Below are positions 37,265-46,289 of a stretch of DNA of 64,000 bases, one piece after another. The DNA is from Kineococcus endophyticus (GTDB lineage Bacteria; Actinomycetota; Actinomycetes; Actinomycetales; Kineococcaceae), in NCBI RefSeq assembly GCF_040796495.1, contig NZ_JBFNQN010000002.1, positions 124,001 through 188,000 of the forward strand, given 5' to 3'. Numbering within the stretch: the stretch's first letter is position 1; every line of letters begins with the position of its first letter. The notes beneath the pieces are model-generated. The model made no database searches. It was given only the letters and a program-made list of their open reading frames with translations, and was not told the DNA's origin. The position numbers and the translations under genes were made by a program.

Positions 37265-38169
37265 CAGTGGTCCGCCCCGGACCCCTGTGCCCCCACGCGC
37301 CCGCCGCCGAAGAGGATCTCCGACAGCCGGTCGTGGTAGGCGTGGAACTCCGGCGTCCGCATCATCTCCGGTGTGCGCGGCCGCGGCAGGTCGATCTCGA
37401 CGACCTGCACGACCCGGCCCGGACGGGGACTCATGACGGCGACGACGTCGGAGAGGAAGATCGCCTCGCTGATGCCGTGCGTCACCATGAGCGTCGTCGC
37501 GGGCTTCTCCGTCCAGATGCGCAGCAGTTCGACGTTCAGCCGCTGCCGCGTCATGTCGTCCAGGGCCCCGAACGGTTCGTCGAGCAGCATGACGCTCGGC
37601 TGCACGACGAGGCAGCGGGCGATGGACACGCGCTGGCGCATCCCGCCGGACAGCTGCGCGGGCTTGGCCTTCTCGAACCCCGTCAGCCCGACGAGACCGA
37701 TGAGGTCGTCGATCAGCCCCGGCTCCGGACGCACGCCCGCCACCTCGAGGGGCAGCCGGATGTTCTGCGCGACCGTCCGCCACGGCAGGAGCGCGGAGTC
37801 CTGGAACGCGACCCCCAGCTCGTGCCCCCGCTGCAGCTCCCGGGTGGTCTGCCCGTTGACGAGGGCCTGCCCGCCCGTCGGCGTCTCGAGCCCGGCGAGG
37901 ATGCGCAGGATGGTCGACTTGCCGCACCCCGAGGGACCGAGCAGGGAGAGGAAGGCGTCCTTGCGGGTGCCGAGGTCGGTCTGCTCCAGCGCCAGGACGC
38001 TCTTGCGCCCCAGGTCGAACCGCTTGGTCAGCCCCCGCAGGTTGAAACCCGTGGCCGCCTCGGGGTGGCGCTCGGGATCCGTGGTGGCCGTCAGCGTGCC
38101 GGAGGCTCGGGAGACCGACACCGACGGGAGGGGCGGGGCGACCACGTCGGTCGGGAGTTCCTGGGACAC
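37264..38169 (-). CDS. ABC transporter ATP-binding protein (NitT/TauT type)
   Basis: A 301-residue ATPase. Walker [10 protein letters not shown] near residues 78-86, Q-loop in [13 protein letters not shown], signature [13 protein letters not shown] near 154-166, Walker [14 protein letters not shown], and switch His in VTHGISEA. It carries about 40 extra residues before the ATPase core. The LLPWRT after the Q-loop is typical of the SsuB/TauB/NrtD group. It lies 56 bp after the binding-protein gene. Confidence 0.93.
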   Translation of the reverse strand: MSQELPTDVVAPPLPSVSVSRASGTLTATTDPERHPEAATGFNLRGLTKRFDLGRKSVLALEQTDLGTRKDAFLSLLGPSGCGKSTILRILAGLETPTGGQALVNGQTTRELQRGHELGVAFQDSALLPWRTVAQNIRLPLEVAGVRPEPGLIDDLIGLVGLTGFEKAKPAQLSGGMRQRVSIARCLVVQPSVMLLDEPFGALDDMTRQRLNVELLRIWTEKPATTLMVTHGISEAIFLSDVVAVMSPRPGRVVQVVEIDLPRPRTPEMMRTPEFHAYHDRLSEILFGGGRVGAQGSGADH

Positions 38170-38225
38170 GGGTCTGCCTTCCTGGGGCGGGACGGAGGTG
38201 GGGTGTGGCCGGAGACCGGTCGAGG

Positions 38226-39359
38226 TCAGCCGGTGATCAGGTCCGGGTTCTCCTCGTAGACCTCCTCGAGGAGGGACAGGTCGAACAGCTCCTCGGCCGT
38301 GATGCTCGTCCCCATCTGCTCAAGGGCCTTGATGTTCTCCTCGACCAGCGCGTCGGTCATGGTGAACAGACCGTTCTTCTTCGTGTCGTCGGAGACGACG
38401 AGGGTGTTCTGCGCCTCGGCCTCCTTCGTCTGCTCCTCCAGGTCCAGCTTCTGGTCCTTGCCGTAGGTGTTGACGGCCAGGGCCGCCGAACCGGCCGGGT
38501 CCTTGACCGCGTCGGTCCAGCCGCGGATCTCGGCCGCGAGGAACGCCTTGAGGAAGTCCCTCTTCTCGTCGATCGTCGACTGCAGGACCGTGAAGGTCTC
38601 GGCCACGACGGGGAGTCCGTTGTCGGCGAAACCGAGGGTGACCGGGACGATCGGCTGGCCGTCGACCTGACGGGCCGCGAGGAGGATCGGCTCGTTCGTC
38701 AGGTAGGCCATGAACGCGTCGACCTCCTTGGAGACGACGACGGACGGGTCGTACTGGACCGGGACGATCTCGAAGGAGGACGTGTCGATCCCGTTGGCCT
38801 TGCAGAACCCGTCGAAGATCTGCTCGTTGCCACCGGTCTGGATGCCGATCTTCTTGCCGGCCAGGTCGGCGGTGCTGCGGACGGGTTTGCCCTGCTCCAT
38901 CGAGACGAGGCAGAACGGGTTCTTCTGGAAGGTCGTGCCGATGATCTTCAGCGGCGCCTGCTCGTTGACGATGGCCGGTCCGGTCAGCGTCGGGGAGGAC
39001 AGGCCGACGTGCGCCTTGCGCGAGAGGACCATCGCCTCGGCGGCGGTCCCGGCGCTGCCGCCGGCGAGGAGGTTGACCTTCGAGAAGCCGGCCTCGGTGT
39101 AGTAGCCCTTGCTGTCCGCGAAGTACTCCCCCGCGAACTCGATGTTCTTGATCCAGGACAGCTGGATGCTGAGGTCTCCCAGGCTTCCCGACCCGCCCGA
39201 GGCCGAACCGGTGGAGGACCCGGCGTCGGCGCCGCCGCAGGCCGCGAGGGTGCCGAGACCGGCGGCACCGAGGAGACCGAGACCCGCACCCCGCAGGAGC
39301 GTGCGGCGCTGCAGGGCGGGGGCCAGGCCGGCGGGACGCGGGCGAGGGGAGAGGTTCAT
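38226..39359 (-). CDS. NMT1/THI5-like ABC substrate-binding lipoprotein
   Basis: A 377-residue periplasmic-type binding protein. The N-terminus has a twin-arginine-like QRRTLLRG, a hydrophobic stretch and the lipobox LAACGG (lipidated Cys near residue 41). The mature part belongs to the NMT1/THI5-like group, whose members bind thiamine-precursor pyrimidines, sulfonates, riboflavin or similar rings; [19 protein letters not shown] is typical. The ATG at 39359 follows GGAG. First gene of the transporter-xdhC operon, divergent from a flavin monooxygenase. A purine or related N-heterocycle is the inferred ligand. Confidence 0.85.
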   Translation of the reverse strand: MNLSPRPRPAGLAPALQRRTLLRGAGLGLLGAAGLGTLAACGGADAGSSTGSASGGSGSLGDLSIQLSWIKNIEFAGEYFADSKGYYTEAGFSKVNLLAGGSAGTAAEAMVLSRKAHVGLSSPTLTGPAIVNEQAPLKIIGTTFQKNPFCLVSMEQGKPVRSTADLAGKKIGIQTGGNEQIFDGFCKANGIDTSSFEIVPVQYDPSVVVSKEVDAFMAYLTNEPILLAARQVDGQPIVPVTLGFADNGLPVVAETFTVLQSTIDEKRDFLKAFLAAEIRGWTDAVKDPAGSAALAVNTYGKDQKLDLEEQTKEAEAQNTLVVSDDTKKNGLFTMTDALVEENIKALEQMGTSITAEELFDLSLLEEVYEENPDLITG

Positions 39360-39602
39360 GCGCAGCTCCGGGGGTGAGAGCCCGCCGTCGCGTCGTGCGG
39401 ACGGGCGGGGGACGGGTGGGCCGCGGGTGGGACGCGGCCTGCCCAGGTACTGAAGCACCCGCGCGCGGCGCTCCTGTCACGTCCGTGTGAACCCCGTGTT
39501 ACGACACGGGCCTCGTGTGACGTTCGTGTGACCCGTCCCCGGAACCGCCTCCTGTCGTGGTCTCATGTGAACCACTCGGTTCAACGGAAGGAGTTCCACA
39601 CC
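39360..39602. promoter_or_regulatory. Largest intergenic region: divergent control of transporter operon and monooxygenase
   Basis: 243 bp without a gene. It contains CGTGTGA three times on the plus strand (39484-39490, 39514-39520, 39525-39531), plus ATGTGA at 39565-39570, and a small hairpin CCCGTGT, TACG, ACACGGG (39493-39510). The repeats are 30 and 11 bp apart, close to whole helical turns, so they may be sites for one regulator. No convincing -35/-10 pair could be fixed. Confidence 0.45.
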
Positions 39603-41012
39603 GTGCGCACGATGCACCTGGGGGTCTTCGAGGTCGCCGCGCCGCAGGTCGGCGGGACCCTGTCCTGGTCGCACCCCTACAGCGGTTCCGAACGGCACCG
39701 CGAGCAGCAGCACTGGATCGACGTGGCCCAGTTGCTCGAGGCCGCGGGGTTCGACTTCCTGTTCTTCGCCGACGGCTACGGCTACCCCACCGTGGGTGGC
39801 GACCTGCCGGCGGCTGCCGCCCGGGGCGGGCTGAACTTCTCCGGCCTGGACCCGATGTTCCTCATCCCCACGCTGGCCCACCACACGTCGCGCCTCGGTT
39901 TCGTCGTGACGAGTTCCACGGGGGTGGACCACCCCGTCGCCACGGCGCGGCGGTTCGCGACGCTCGACCACCTCACGGGTGGGCGCGTGGGCTGGAACGT
40001 CGTCACCGGCGCCTCGCAGGACACGATCGCGGCGCTGTTCGGCCACGAGCGCATGACGGCCCACGACACGCGCTACGAGATCGCCCGGGAGTACGTCGAC
40101 CTGTGCCTGCAGCTCTGGGAGGGCTGCTGGGAGGACGGGGCCCTGGTCGAGGACAAGGAGTCCGGCGTCTTCGCCGACCGGGACCGGTTGCACCGCGTCG
40201 AGCACGTGGGCAGGCACTTCCGCACGTCGGGGTTCTTCACCGTCCCGCCGTCCCCGCAGCGCACGCCGGTGCTGTTCCAGGCGGGGACGTCGACCGCCGG
40301 GCGCGAGTTCGCCGCCGGTCAGGCCGAGTGCGTCTTCCTGCAGGGCACGACGATGCCGCACACGGCGGCGAACGTCGCCGACATCCGCGCCCGGGCCGCA
40401 GCGCACGGCCGCGACCCGGAGTCGGTCAAGGTCCTCGTGGGGGCGACGGTGACCGTCGCCGCGACGCACGAGGAGGCCCGGGCGCGGCGCGCGGAGTTCG
40501 AGGCGATGCAGACCGACGAGGTCGCCGCCGTGATCTACGCGGGGAACACCGGGATCGACCTCACGGCCCTGGACCCCGACCGTCCGCTGTCGCAGGTGCT
40601 GGAGGGCCGGGACGGCAAGGTCGGCCAGATGGGGCAGAGCAACATCGACCGCTTCCGCCGCCCGGACGGCAGCTGGCCCCTCGTGCGCGACGTGCTCGAC
40701 GAGCTCCGCGGCCGCGGGACGCGCGGTTTCACGGTGGTCGGGGACCCGGTCGAGGTGGCCGACCAGCTCGAGGAGCTCATGGACGTCACGGGCGTGGACG
40801 GGTTCCTCCTGGAGGCCATCTTCTCCCCCGGCGACCACGTCCTGTTCTGCGACCTCGTCGTCCCGGAGCTGCGCCGTCGCGGGCGGCTGCCCGCCGAGGC
40901 CGACCGCTCCCCCGGGTCCGGGACGCTGCGGGAGCGGCTGGGCGCTGCCTCAGCCCGGTTGGCCGCCGACCACCCGGGCAGCCGTCACGTCCTGGAGCCG
41001 GCCCCGGCGTGA
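39603..41012 (+). CDS. Flavin-dependent monooxygenase, NtaA/SnaA/DszA branch of the luciferase family
   Basis: A 469-residue bacterial-luciferase-like oxygenase that uses FMNH2 supplied by a reductase. Its length, NFSGLDPMFLIPTLAHHT, HLTGGRVGWNVVT near residues 122-134 and FQAGTSTAGREFA place it in the NtaA/SnaA/DszA branch, whose members attack aminopolycarboxylates, antibiotics or aromatic sulfur compounds. GTG at 39603 follows AAGGAG (39588-39593). No flavin reductase gene is seen in this window. Divergent from the ABC operon, it may oxidise the imported compound, as SsuD does for sulfonates. Its end overlaps the convergent tetR by 28 bp. Confidence 0.85.
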   Translation: MRTMHLGVFEVAAPQVGGTLSWSHPYSGSERHREQQHWIDVAQLLEAAGFDFLFFADGYGYPTVGGDLPAAAARGGLNFSGLDPMFLIPTLAHHTSRLGFVVTSSTGVDHPVATARRFATLDHLTGGRVGWNVVTGASQDTIAALFGHERMTAHDTRYEIAREYVDLCLQLWEGCWEDGALVEDKESGVFADRDRLHRVEHVGRHFRTSGFFTVPPSPQRTPVLFQAGTSTAGREFAAGQAECVFLQGTTMPHTAANVADIRARAAAHGRDPESVKVLVGATVTVAATHEEARARRAEFEAMQTDEVAAVIYAGNTGIDLTALDPDRPLSQVLEGRDGKVGQMGQSNIDRFRRPDGSWPLVRDVLDELRGRGTRGFTVVGDPVEVADQLEELMDVTGVDGFLLEAIFSPGDHVLFCDLVVPELRRRGRLPAEADRSPGSGTLRERLGAASARLAADHPGSRHVLEPAPA

Positions 41013-41572
41013 TCCAGGGCGCGGGCGCAGAACGCGTCCAGCGCCTGGCGCTGGACGCGTTCCACGGTCCGCAGGTCCTGGGTGAGGATCAGGGTCATCT
41101 GCAAGCCGCGCCACAGGGCGACGAGTTCGGTGGCCAGCGCCTCGGCGGCCCCGCGCGGCAACCCCTCGCGGCGCAACCGTGCCGCGGCGGGCCGGTGCCA
41201 GGCGGCGATGTCGCCCATCAGCTCGGAGTACCCGGGTTGCCGGGTGACCTGACCGAACACCTCGAAGAACAACCGGAGGAAGGGCAGGTTGTGCGGGGCG
41301 GCGATCTCGTCCCACACGGCCTGCAGGTCCGTCCGCAACGCGCCCGTGCCGCGCTCCAGACCGGACCAGGCGTGCTCGAACCCCGGGAAGTGGTCGCGGG
41401 CGACGGCCTGGAGGGCCTCCCCCACGAGCTGCTCCCGGCTGCCGAAGTAGTACAACAGCATCCGGTTGTTCGACCCCGCCGCGCGCGCCAGCCCGCGCAG
41501 GGTCGACGACGTCACCCCGTGGGCGAGCAGGTGCGCGGCCACCAGGTGCAGCAACCGTTCCCGTTCGCTCAC
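40985..41572 (-). CDS. TetR-family transcriptional regulator
   Basis: A 195-residue TetR-type regulator with an N-terminal helix-turn-helix (about residues 5-50, with LRGLARAAGSNNRMLLYYFGSREQL in two parts) and a C-terminal ligand domain. The NNRMLLYYF recognition helix differs from the usual TxYxHF. It is divergent from adenosine deaminase with only 30 bp between starts and convergent with the monooxygenase, so it may control one or both. The minus-strand TAGTCT lies 6 nt before its GTG. Confidence 0.88.
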   Translation of the reverse strand: MSERERLLHLVAAHLLAHGVTSSTLRGLARAAGSNNRMLLYYFGSREQLVGEALQAVARDHFPGFEHAWSGLERGTGALRTDLQAVWDEIAAPHNLPFLRLFFEVFGQVTRQPGYSELMGDIAAWHRPAAARLRREGLPRGAAEALATELVALWRGLQMTLILTQDLRTVERVQRQALDAFCARALDHAGAGSRT

Positions 41573-41578
41573 CGCCCC

Positions 41579-41584
41579 AGACTA
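41579..41584 (-). promoter_or_regulatory. -10 element, leaderless promoter of the tetR at 40985-41572
   Basis: On the minus strand TAGTCT ends 6 nt before the GTG at 41572 with no ribosome site, the same spacing seen at other regulator genes in this window. It lies inside the 30-bp gap to the add gene. Confidence 0.5.
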
Positions 41585-41602
41585 GCCACAGGAGAGAACG
41601 CC

Positions 41603-42577
41603 GTGCGCGACCTCGCGACCCTGCCCAAGGCCCACCTGCACCTGCACCTCGAGGGGGCGATGCGGCCGGAGACGCTGGCCGAGTTCGCCCGCGACGCCGG
41701 GGACGTCGCACCTCCTGTCCGCGGGTACACGACGTTCCCCGAGTTCGTGCAGATGTACGACGGCGCCGTGAGCTTCGTCCGCACGCGCGAGCAGCTCGCC
41801 CGTGTCGTCCGCGAGGTCGTGCAGGACGCCGCGGCGTCGGGTGCCGTGTGGATCGAGGCGCAGGCCAACCCGATGTTCTACGTCCCGCAGTTCGGCACGC
41901 CGCAGGAGGTGACGGAGTTCATGCTCAGCACCGGCCGCGAGGAGGCCGACCGGCTGGGCATCGGGTTCGGGCTGATGCTCGTGGCGATCCGGAACCTGCC
42001 GCCGGCCGACGCCGAGGCCCTGGCTGAGCTCGCCGCGGGTTTCGCCGGCCGCGGTGTCGTCTCGTTCGGGCTCGCCGCCGACGAGGCGTTGTTCGGTCCC
42101 GCCCCCTTTGCCCGGGCCTTCGCGATCGCCCGCGAGGCCGGTCTCGTCGCCGCTCCCCACGCCGGGGAGCTGCGGGGCCCCGACAGCGTCCGCGAGGCGC
42201 TGGACCTGCTGGGGGCGCGACGCGTCCAGCACGGCGTGCGCGCCGTGGAGGACCCCGAGCTCGTGCGACGGCTGGCGGACGAGGGGACCGTCCTGGACGT
42301 CTGCCCGTCCTCGAACGTCGCCCTGTGGGTCGTCCCCGAGATGGGCGCGCACCCGCTGCCCGCGCTGCTGGACGCCGGCGTCCGCTGCTCGCTCAACGGG
42401 GACGACCCGCTGCTGTTCGGGCCCGGCCTGCTCGAGGAGTACGAGACGGCGCGCACCGCACTCGGCCTCACCGACGGGCAGCTCGCGTCGATCGCGCGCG
42501 CCTCGCTGGAGGGGGCGGCGGCCCCGGCGGAGTTCGTCAGCGCGCAGCTGGCCGCGGTCGACGCCTGGCTGGCCTGA
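41603..42577 (+). CDS. add: Adenosine deaminase
   Basis: A 324-residue zinc adenosine deaminase-family protein. Metal and catalytic residues are present: KAHLHLHLEGAMRPETL near residues 9-25, HAGELRGPDSV (His-Glu pair) near 189, the catalytic His in RRVQHGVRAV, and SLNGDDPLLF near 265. It converts adenosine (or adenine in some relatives) to the hypoxanthine level, feeding xanthine dehydrogenase. GTG at 41603 follows GGAGAG. Its last 41 bp overlap the convergent GntR gene. Confidence 0.9.
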   Translation: MRDLATLPKAHLHLHLEGAMRPETLAEFARDAGDVAPPVRGYTTFPEFVQMYDGAVSFVRTREQLARVVREVVQDAAASGAVWIEAQANPMFYVPQFGTPQEVTEFMLSTGREEADRLGIGFGLMLVAIRNLPPADAEALAELAAGFAGRGVVSFGLAADEALFGPAPFARAFAIAREAGLVAAPHAGELRGPDSVREALDLLGARRVQHGVRAVEDPELVRRLADEGTVLDVCPSSNVALWVVPEMGAHPLPALLDAGVRCSLNGDDPLLFGPGLLEEYETARTALGLTDGQLASIARASLEGAAAPAEFVSAQLAAVDAWLA

Positions 42578-43226
42578 GCGCCGTGCCCGCGTCCGCCACG
42601 GCCGGTTCCGGCCGCGCGCGGACGTGGGCGGCGAGGTGGTCGTGGTGCTCGCGCGCCGCATCGAGGAGCTCGTCCACGTCCCCGGCGGTGAAGGCGGCGA
42701 GCATCCGCTCGTGGTCGCCGTGCAGCCGGCCCGCCTCGTCCGCGTCGAGGTCCTCCATGGGCCGGTAGGGCTCGGTGAGGTCCCAGACGCGGGCGAACAC
42801 CCCGAGCAGGCGCGGCATGGCCGACGGCCGCGTGAGCGCGTCGTGGAACGCGCGGCTCTGCCGGTGGTAGCCGCGCTCGTCGCCGGCCTCGACGGCCGCG
42901 CGCAACGCCTCGTGCGCGACCCGGGCGGCCGCGACGTCCTCCGGTCCGCCGGCCCGGACGGCGACCCGCAGCGCTGCGAGTTCCAGCGTCCCGCGGACCT
43001 CGACGAGTTCGGCCAGCTCGCCCGGAGCGAGCCGCGCCACGGTGTACCCGCGGCGGGGCAGGTGGTCGACCAGTCCCTCCCCGACGAGCGTCATGAGCGC
43101 CTCCCGGACGGGGATGCGGCTGACGTCGTGGGCGGCGGCGAGGACGTCGACCTCCAGGACGGCGCCGGGCGGCACGAGGCCGGCGACGATGTCCCGGCGG
43201 ATGGCGTCCAGCACCGGTCGTGTCAC
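42537..43226 (-). CDS. GntR-family regulator, FCD type
   Basis: A 229-residue FadR-like regulator: winged helix (about residues 1-70, with AHDVSRIPVREALMTLVGEGLV in two parts) and an all-helical FCD ligand domain (about 80-215). FCD domains bind small acids with a metal ion. GTG at 43226 follows GGGAGG and overlaps the racemase stop by 4 bp; it ends the permease-racemase-regulator operon and probably controls it. Confidence 0.9.
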   Translation of the reverse strand: MTRPVLDAIRRDIVAGLVPPGAVLEVDVLAAAHDVSRIPVREALMTLVGEGLVDHLPRRGYTVARLAPGELAELVEVRGTLELAALRVAVRAGGPEDVAAARVAHEALRAAVEAGDERGYHRQSRAFHDALTRPSAMPRLLGVFARVWDLTEPYRPMEDLDADEAGRLHGDHERMLAAFTAGDVDELLDAAREHHDHLAAHVRARPEPAVADAGTALRPARRRPRPAAR

Positions 43227-43963
43227 CCGGTGATCCTCCCAGGGGACGTCAACGGCCAGCCCTGCAGCGCCTTGGGCCGCGGGGTCGCGTAGCTGCGCGC
43301 CTTCGACGTCGACAGGCCCAACGCGACGAGGGACTCGGCCAGCCGCGCGGCCGCCGCCACCCCGTCGACCACCGGGACGTCGAGCCGGGCCGTGAGCGCC
43401 GTGTGCAGCCCCGACATGCCCGCGCAACCGAGGACGACGACCTCGGCCCCCTCCTCGACGAGGCGCTCGGCCTGCTCGGTGAACGCCTTGGCCGTCAGTT
43501 CCGGATTGGTCTCCAGTTCCAGCACGGGCAGGTCCACGCTGCGCACCCCGCTGCACCGGCCGGCCAGACCCGCCAGCAGCAGCCGGTCACCGATGGCCGG
43601 CACGGCCCGGTCCAGGCTCGTGACGACGCCGTACGTGCGACCGAGCAGGCAGGCCGTCTGCGCGGCCGCCTCGGTGATGTCGACGACGGGGACGTCCAGG
43701 ACGTCCTGCAGGGCGTCGCGGCCGACCTCGCCGAAACCGGCGTGCACGACGGCGTCGAACGGCCCGTCGAACTGCTGGACGGCGTCGAGCACCCCGACCG
43801 CCGACAGGTGGCTCTCGTAGTTCGACTCCACCGAGGCCGGACCGAACCGCGGGGTGAGCGGGACGACCGTCGTCCCCGGCGACACCGCGGCGCGCGCTGC
43901 GGCCGCGATGACGTCGGTGACGGCCTGCGTCGTGTTGACGTTGACGACGAGCAGCGTGGGCAT
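43223..43963 (-). CDS. Asp/Glu/hydantoin racemase, probable allantoin racemase
   Basis: A 246-residue racemase of the Asp/Glu superfamily. The two catalytic cysteine positions are expected in the first half near DAVVHAGFGEVGRDAL, where the usual Cys is not present, and in VVLGCAGMSG near residues 178-187, where it is. VNVNTTQAVTDVI at the start and PVVDGVAAAARLAE near the end are typical of hydantoin/allantoin racemases. Next to an NCS1 permease and within a purine region, interconversion of allantoin enantiomers (HpxA role) is the best guess. ATG at 43963 overlaps the permease stop by one base. Confidence 0.78.
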   Translation of the reverse strand: MPTLLVVNVNTTQAVTDVIAAAARAAVSPGTTVVPLTPRFGPASVESNYESHLSAVGVLDAVQQFDGPFDAVVHAGFGEVGRDALQDVLDVPVVDITEAAAQTACLLGRTYGVVTSLDRAVPAIGDRLLLAGLAGRCSGVRSVDLPVLELETNPELTAKAFTEQAERLVEEGAEVVVLGCAGMSGLHTALTARLDVPVVDGVAAAARLAESLVALGLSTSKARSYATPRPKALQGWPLTSPGRITG

Positions 43964-45480
43964 CAGCCGCGGACGTCCGCGGCAGGCGCCGGGATGGAGT
44001 TCTTCAGCGCGACGTACAGGCCGAAGGCGAGCCCGGCGCCGATGAACCAGCTGAAGCTCGCGGCGGTGGCGCCGGCGAAGAACACCACGCAGATCGCGAC
44101 GAGCGCTCCGACGGCCGTCGCCCCGACGGCGATCGGGTTCCACCCCTTGACGTAGTGGTAGGCGCCGGAGGGGTCCATCGTGAAGAGGTCGTCGACGCGG
44201 ATCTGCTGCTTCTTCACGAGGTAGTGGTCGGCGATGAGGACGCCGTACAGCGGGCCGATGAAGGCGCCGAGGGTGTCGAGCGTGTAGTGGATGGTCTCCG
44301 GGGAGCTGTACAGGTTCCACGGGGTGATGAGCACGGACCCGACCGCGGCGATCATGCCGCCGGTGCGCCAGCTGATCTTCTGCGGCGCGACGTGGGAGAA
44401 GTCGAACGCGGGCGAGACGAAGTTCGCGACGATGTTGATGCCGATGGTGGCGATCATGAAGGTCAGGCAGCCGAGGACGGCGACGGTGATGTTGTCGAGG
44501 CGGTAGACGGTCTCGACGGGATCGGTGATGAGCTCGCCGTAGACCGGGACGGTCGCCGATGCCGTGAGCACGCACAGGACGGCGAACACGAGGAAGTTCA
44601 CCGGCAGGCCCAGGAAGTTCCCCTTCCGCACGGCGGCCATCGACCGGCCGTACCGGGCGAAGTCGCCGTAGTTCAGCATGGGGCCGGAGAAGTAGGAGAC
44701 GACGAGCGCGACCGCGGAGACCATGACGCCCAGGGCACCCAGGCCTGAGTGGTCGATCGAGCCGAGGTTCAGCGAGACGTTCGAGAAGCCGCCGGCCTCG
44801 GTGATCAGGTACGCGGCGAGGGCGAACATCACGACGTAGACGGCCGGGCCGCAGAAGTCGATGAACTTCCGGATCGCGTCCATCCCCCGCCAGAACACCA
44901 GCGCCTGCAGCACCCACATCGTGCCGAACGCGGCCCACCCCAGCGTGGACAGGCCGAGGAAACCGTGCTGCCCCACCTGCGCGTAGGACGCCCACCCGGG
45001 CTCGATCTTCAGCGCGAGCAGGACGAGGGCGTTGGAGGCGAGGAACGTCTGGATGCCGTACCAGGCGACCGCGATGAGCCCGCGGATGACGGCGGGGACG
45101 TTCGCGCCCCGGACCCCGAACGCGACGCGCGAGACGACCGGGTAGGGAACCCCCGTCTCCTGGCTCGGCCGCGCCACGAGGTTGCACAGGACGTAGACGA
45201 TGACGATGCCGACGAGCAGGGCGACCAGCACCTGCCACGCCGCCAGGCCGAGGGCGAACAGGCTGCCGGCCGTGACGTAGCCGCCGACGCTGTGGACGTC
45301 GGACATCCAGAACGCGAAGAAGTTGTAGGACGTCCAGCCCTGGCGCTTCAGCGGGGCGAGGTCGGAGTTCGTCAGGCGCGGGTCGTACCCGTCCTTGACG
45401 AGCCCGGCGCCGGCGGCGTTCGAGACGGCGGTGATGTGGGGTCCGGCGGGTCCTGCCCCGGCGCGGGCGACCTCGGTCAT
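43963..45480 (-). CDS. NCS1-family nucleobase/allantoin permease
   Basis: A 505-residue, 12-helix cation symporter of the NCS1 family, which carries allantoin, hydantoins, cytosine, uracil or thiamine. Typical motifs are FFAFWMSDVHSVGGY in helix 1, RVAFGVRGANVPAVIRG, and GWASYAQVGQHG. A start at 45498 is also open, but the ATG at 45480 has GGAG at the right distance. It leads the operon with the racemase and FCD regulator. Allantoin import is inferred from this company. Confidence 0.86.
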   Translation of the reverse strand: MTEVARAGAGPAGPHITAVSNAAGAGLVKDGYDPRLTNSDLAPLKRQGWTSYNFFAFWMSDVHSVGGYVTAGSLFALGLAAWQVLVALLVGIVIVYVLCNLVARPSQETGVPYPVVSRVAFGVRGANVPAVIRGLIAVAWYGIQTFLASNALVLLALKIEPGWASYAQVGQHGFLGLSTLGWAAFGTMWVLQALVFWRGMDAIRKFIDFCGPAVYVVMFALAAYLITEAGGFSNVSLNLGSIDHSGLGALGVMVSAVALVVSYFSGPMLNYGDFARYGRSMAAVRKGNFLGLPVNFLVFAVLCVLTASATVPVYGELITDPVETVYRLDNITVAVLGCLTFMIATIGINIVANFVSPAFDFSHVAPQKISWRTGGMIAAVGSVLITPWNLYSSPETIHYTLDTLGAFIGPLYGVLIADHYLVKKQQIRVDDLFTMDPSGAYHYVKGWNPIAVGATAVGALVAICVVFFAGATAASFSWFIGAGLAFGLYVALKNSIPAPAADVRG

Positions 45481-45604
45481 GGCGTCTCCTGCTGGCATCG
45501 GCGTGGGTGGGCTGCGACCACGCTAGGCAGCTCAGGTTTCACTGTTGTTTCACCGGCGATATATCTGGCGAGGGTCCCGGCTGTCGGCGGACGCGGGGCG
45601 CGAG

Positions 45605-45610
45605 TAGGTT
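45605..45610 (+). promoter_or_regulatory. -10 element of the metallo-hydrolase gene
   Basis: TAGGTT lies 8 nt before the ATG at 45619 and there is no good ribosome site, which fits a leaderless or nearly leaderless transcript. The 138-bp gap to the NCS1 gene also contains the palindrome GATATATC (45558-45565), the most AT-rich spot nearby and a possible -10 for the permease operon. Confidence 0.4.
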
Positions 45611-45618
45611 CGGCGACC

Positions 45619-46263
45619 ATGCGGATCACGCACTACGGCCACTCGTGCCTGCTCGTCGAGACGGGCGCCGCCCGGGTCCTGCTCGACCCGGGAACCTTCA
45701 GCCACGGCTTCGAGGAGCTGGAGGGTCTCGACGCCGTCGTCGTCACCCACGCCCACCCCGACCACGTCGACGTCGAGCGGCTGCCCGCGCTGCTCGAGGC
45801 CAACGACGGGGCCGTGCTGCGCGCCGAGCCGGCGACCGCCGCCTCGCTCACCGAGTCCGGCATCGAGGCGACGGCCCTGCACGCGGGCGACTCCGTCGAG
45901 CTGGCGGGGATCCGCCTCACCGGCGCCGGCGGGCGGCACGCCGTCATCCACGCCGACGTCCCGCGGATCGGCAACGTCGGCGTCCTGCTGTCGGCCGAGG
46001 GCGAGCCGACGCTGTTCCACCCCGGCGACTCCTACGAGGCCGTGCCCGCGGGGGTGGACGTCCTGGCCGTGCCCGTCAACGCCCCGTGGGCCGCGCTCAA
46101 GGAGACCGTCGACTTCGTCCGCGCCGTCGGGGCCTCGGCGGGGCTGGCCATCCACGACGGTCTGCTCGCGGCCCCGGGCAGGGCCGTCTACGGGAACCAG
46201 GTGCGGGCGCTGGGCGGGCTGGACGTGCGCGAGAGCGACGGGACGGCACCTCTGGAGTTCTGA
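45619..46263 (+). CDS. MBL-fold metallo-hydrolase
   Basis: A 214-residue metallo-beta-lactamase-fold hydrolase of the small UlaG/YtkL-like type. The metal motif THAHPDHVD is near residues 42-50, with HYGHSCLLVE at the start and a later LFHPGDSYE as the second metal site. Stand-alone gene between the NCS1 operon and iolG-like gene. Substrate unknown; the family covers lactonases, phosphodiesterases and nucleases. Confidence 0.85.
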   Translation: MRITHYGHSCLLVETGAARVLLDPGTFSHGFEELEGLDAVVVTHAHPDHVDVERLPALLEANDGAVLRAEPATAASLTESGIEATALHAGDSVELAGIRLTGAGGRHAVIHADVPRIGNVGVLLSAEGEPTLFHPGDSYEAVPAGVDVLAVPVNAPWAALKETVDFVRAVGASAGLAIHDGLLAAPGRAVYGNQVRALGGLDVRESDGTAPLEF

Positions 46264-46289
46264 CGCGAGCCCGCCCCGAGCCGGTCGGC

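Noticed and set aside
46274-46288. Short inverted repeat GAGCC/GGCTC between the metallo-hydrolase and iolG-like genes as terminator
   Set aside because: Only a 5-bp stem; too weak in DNA this GC-rich to separate from chance.
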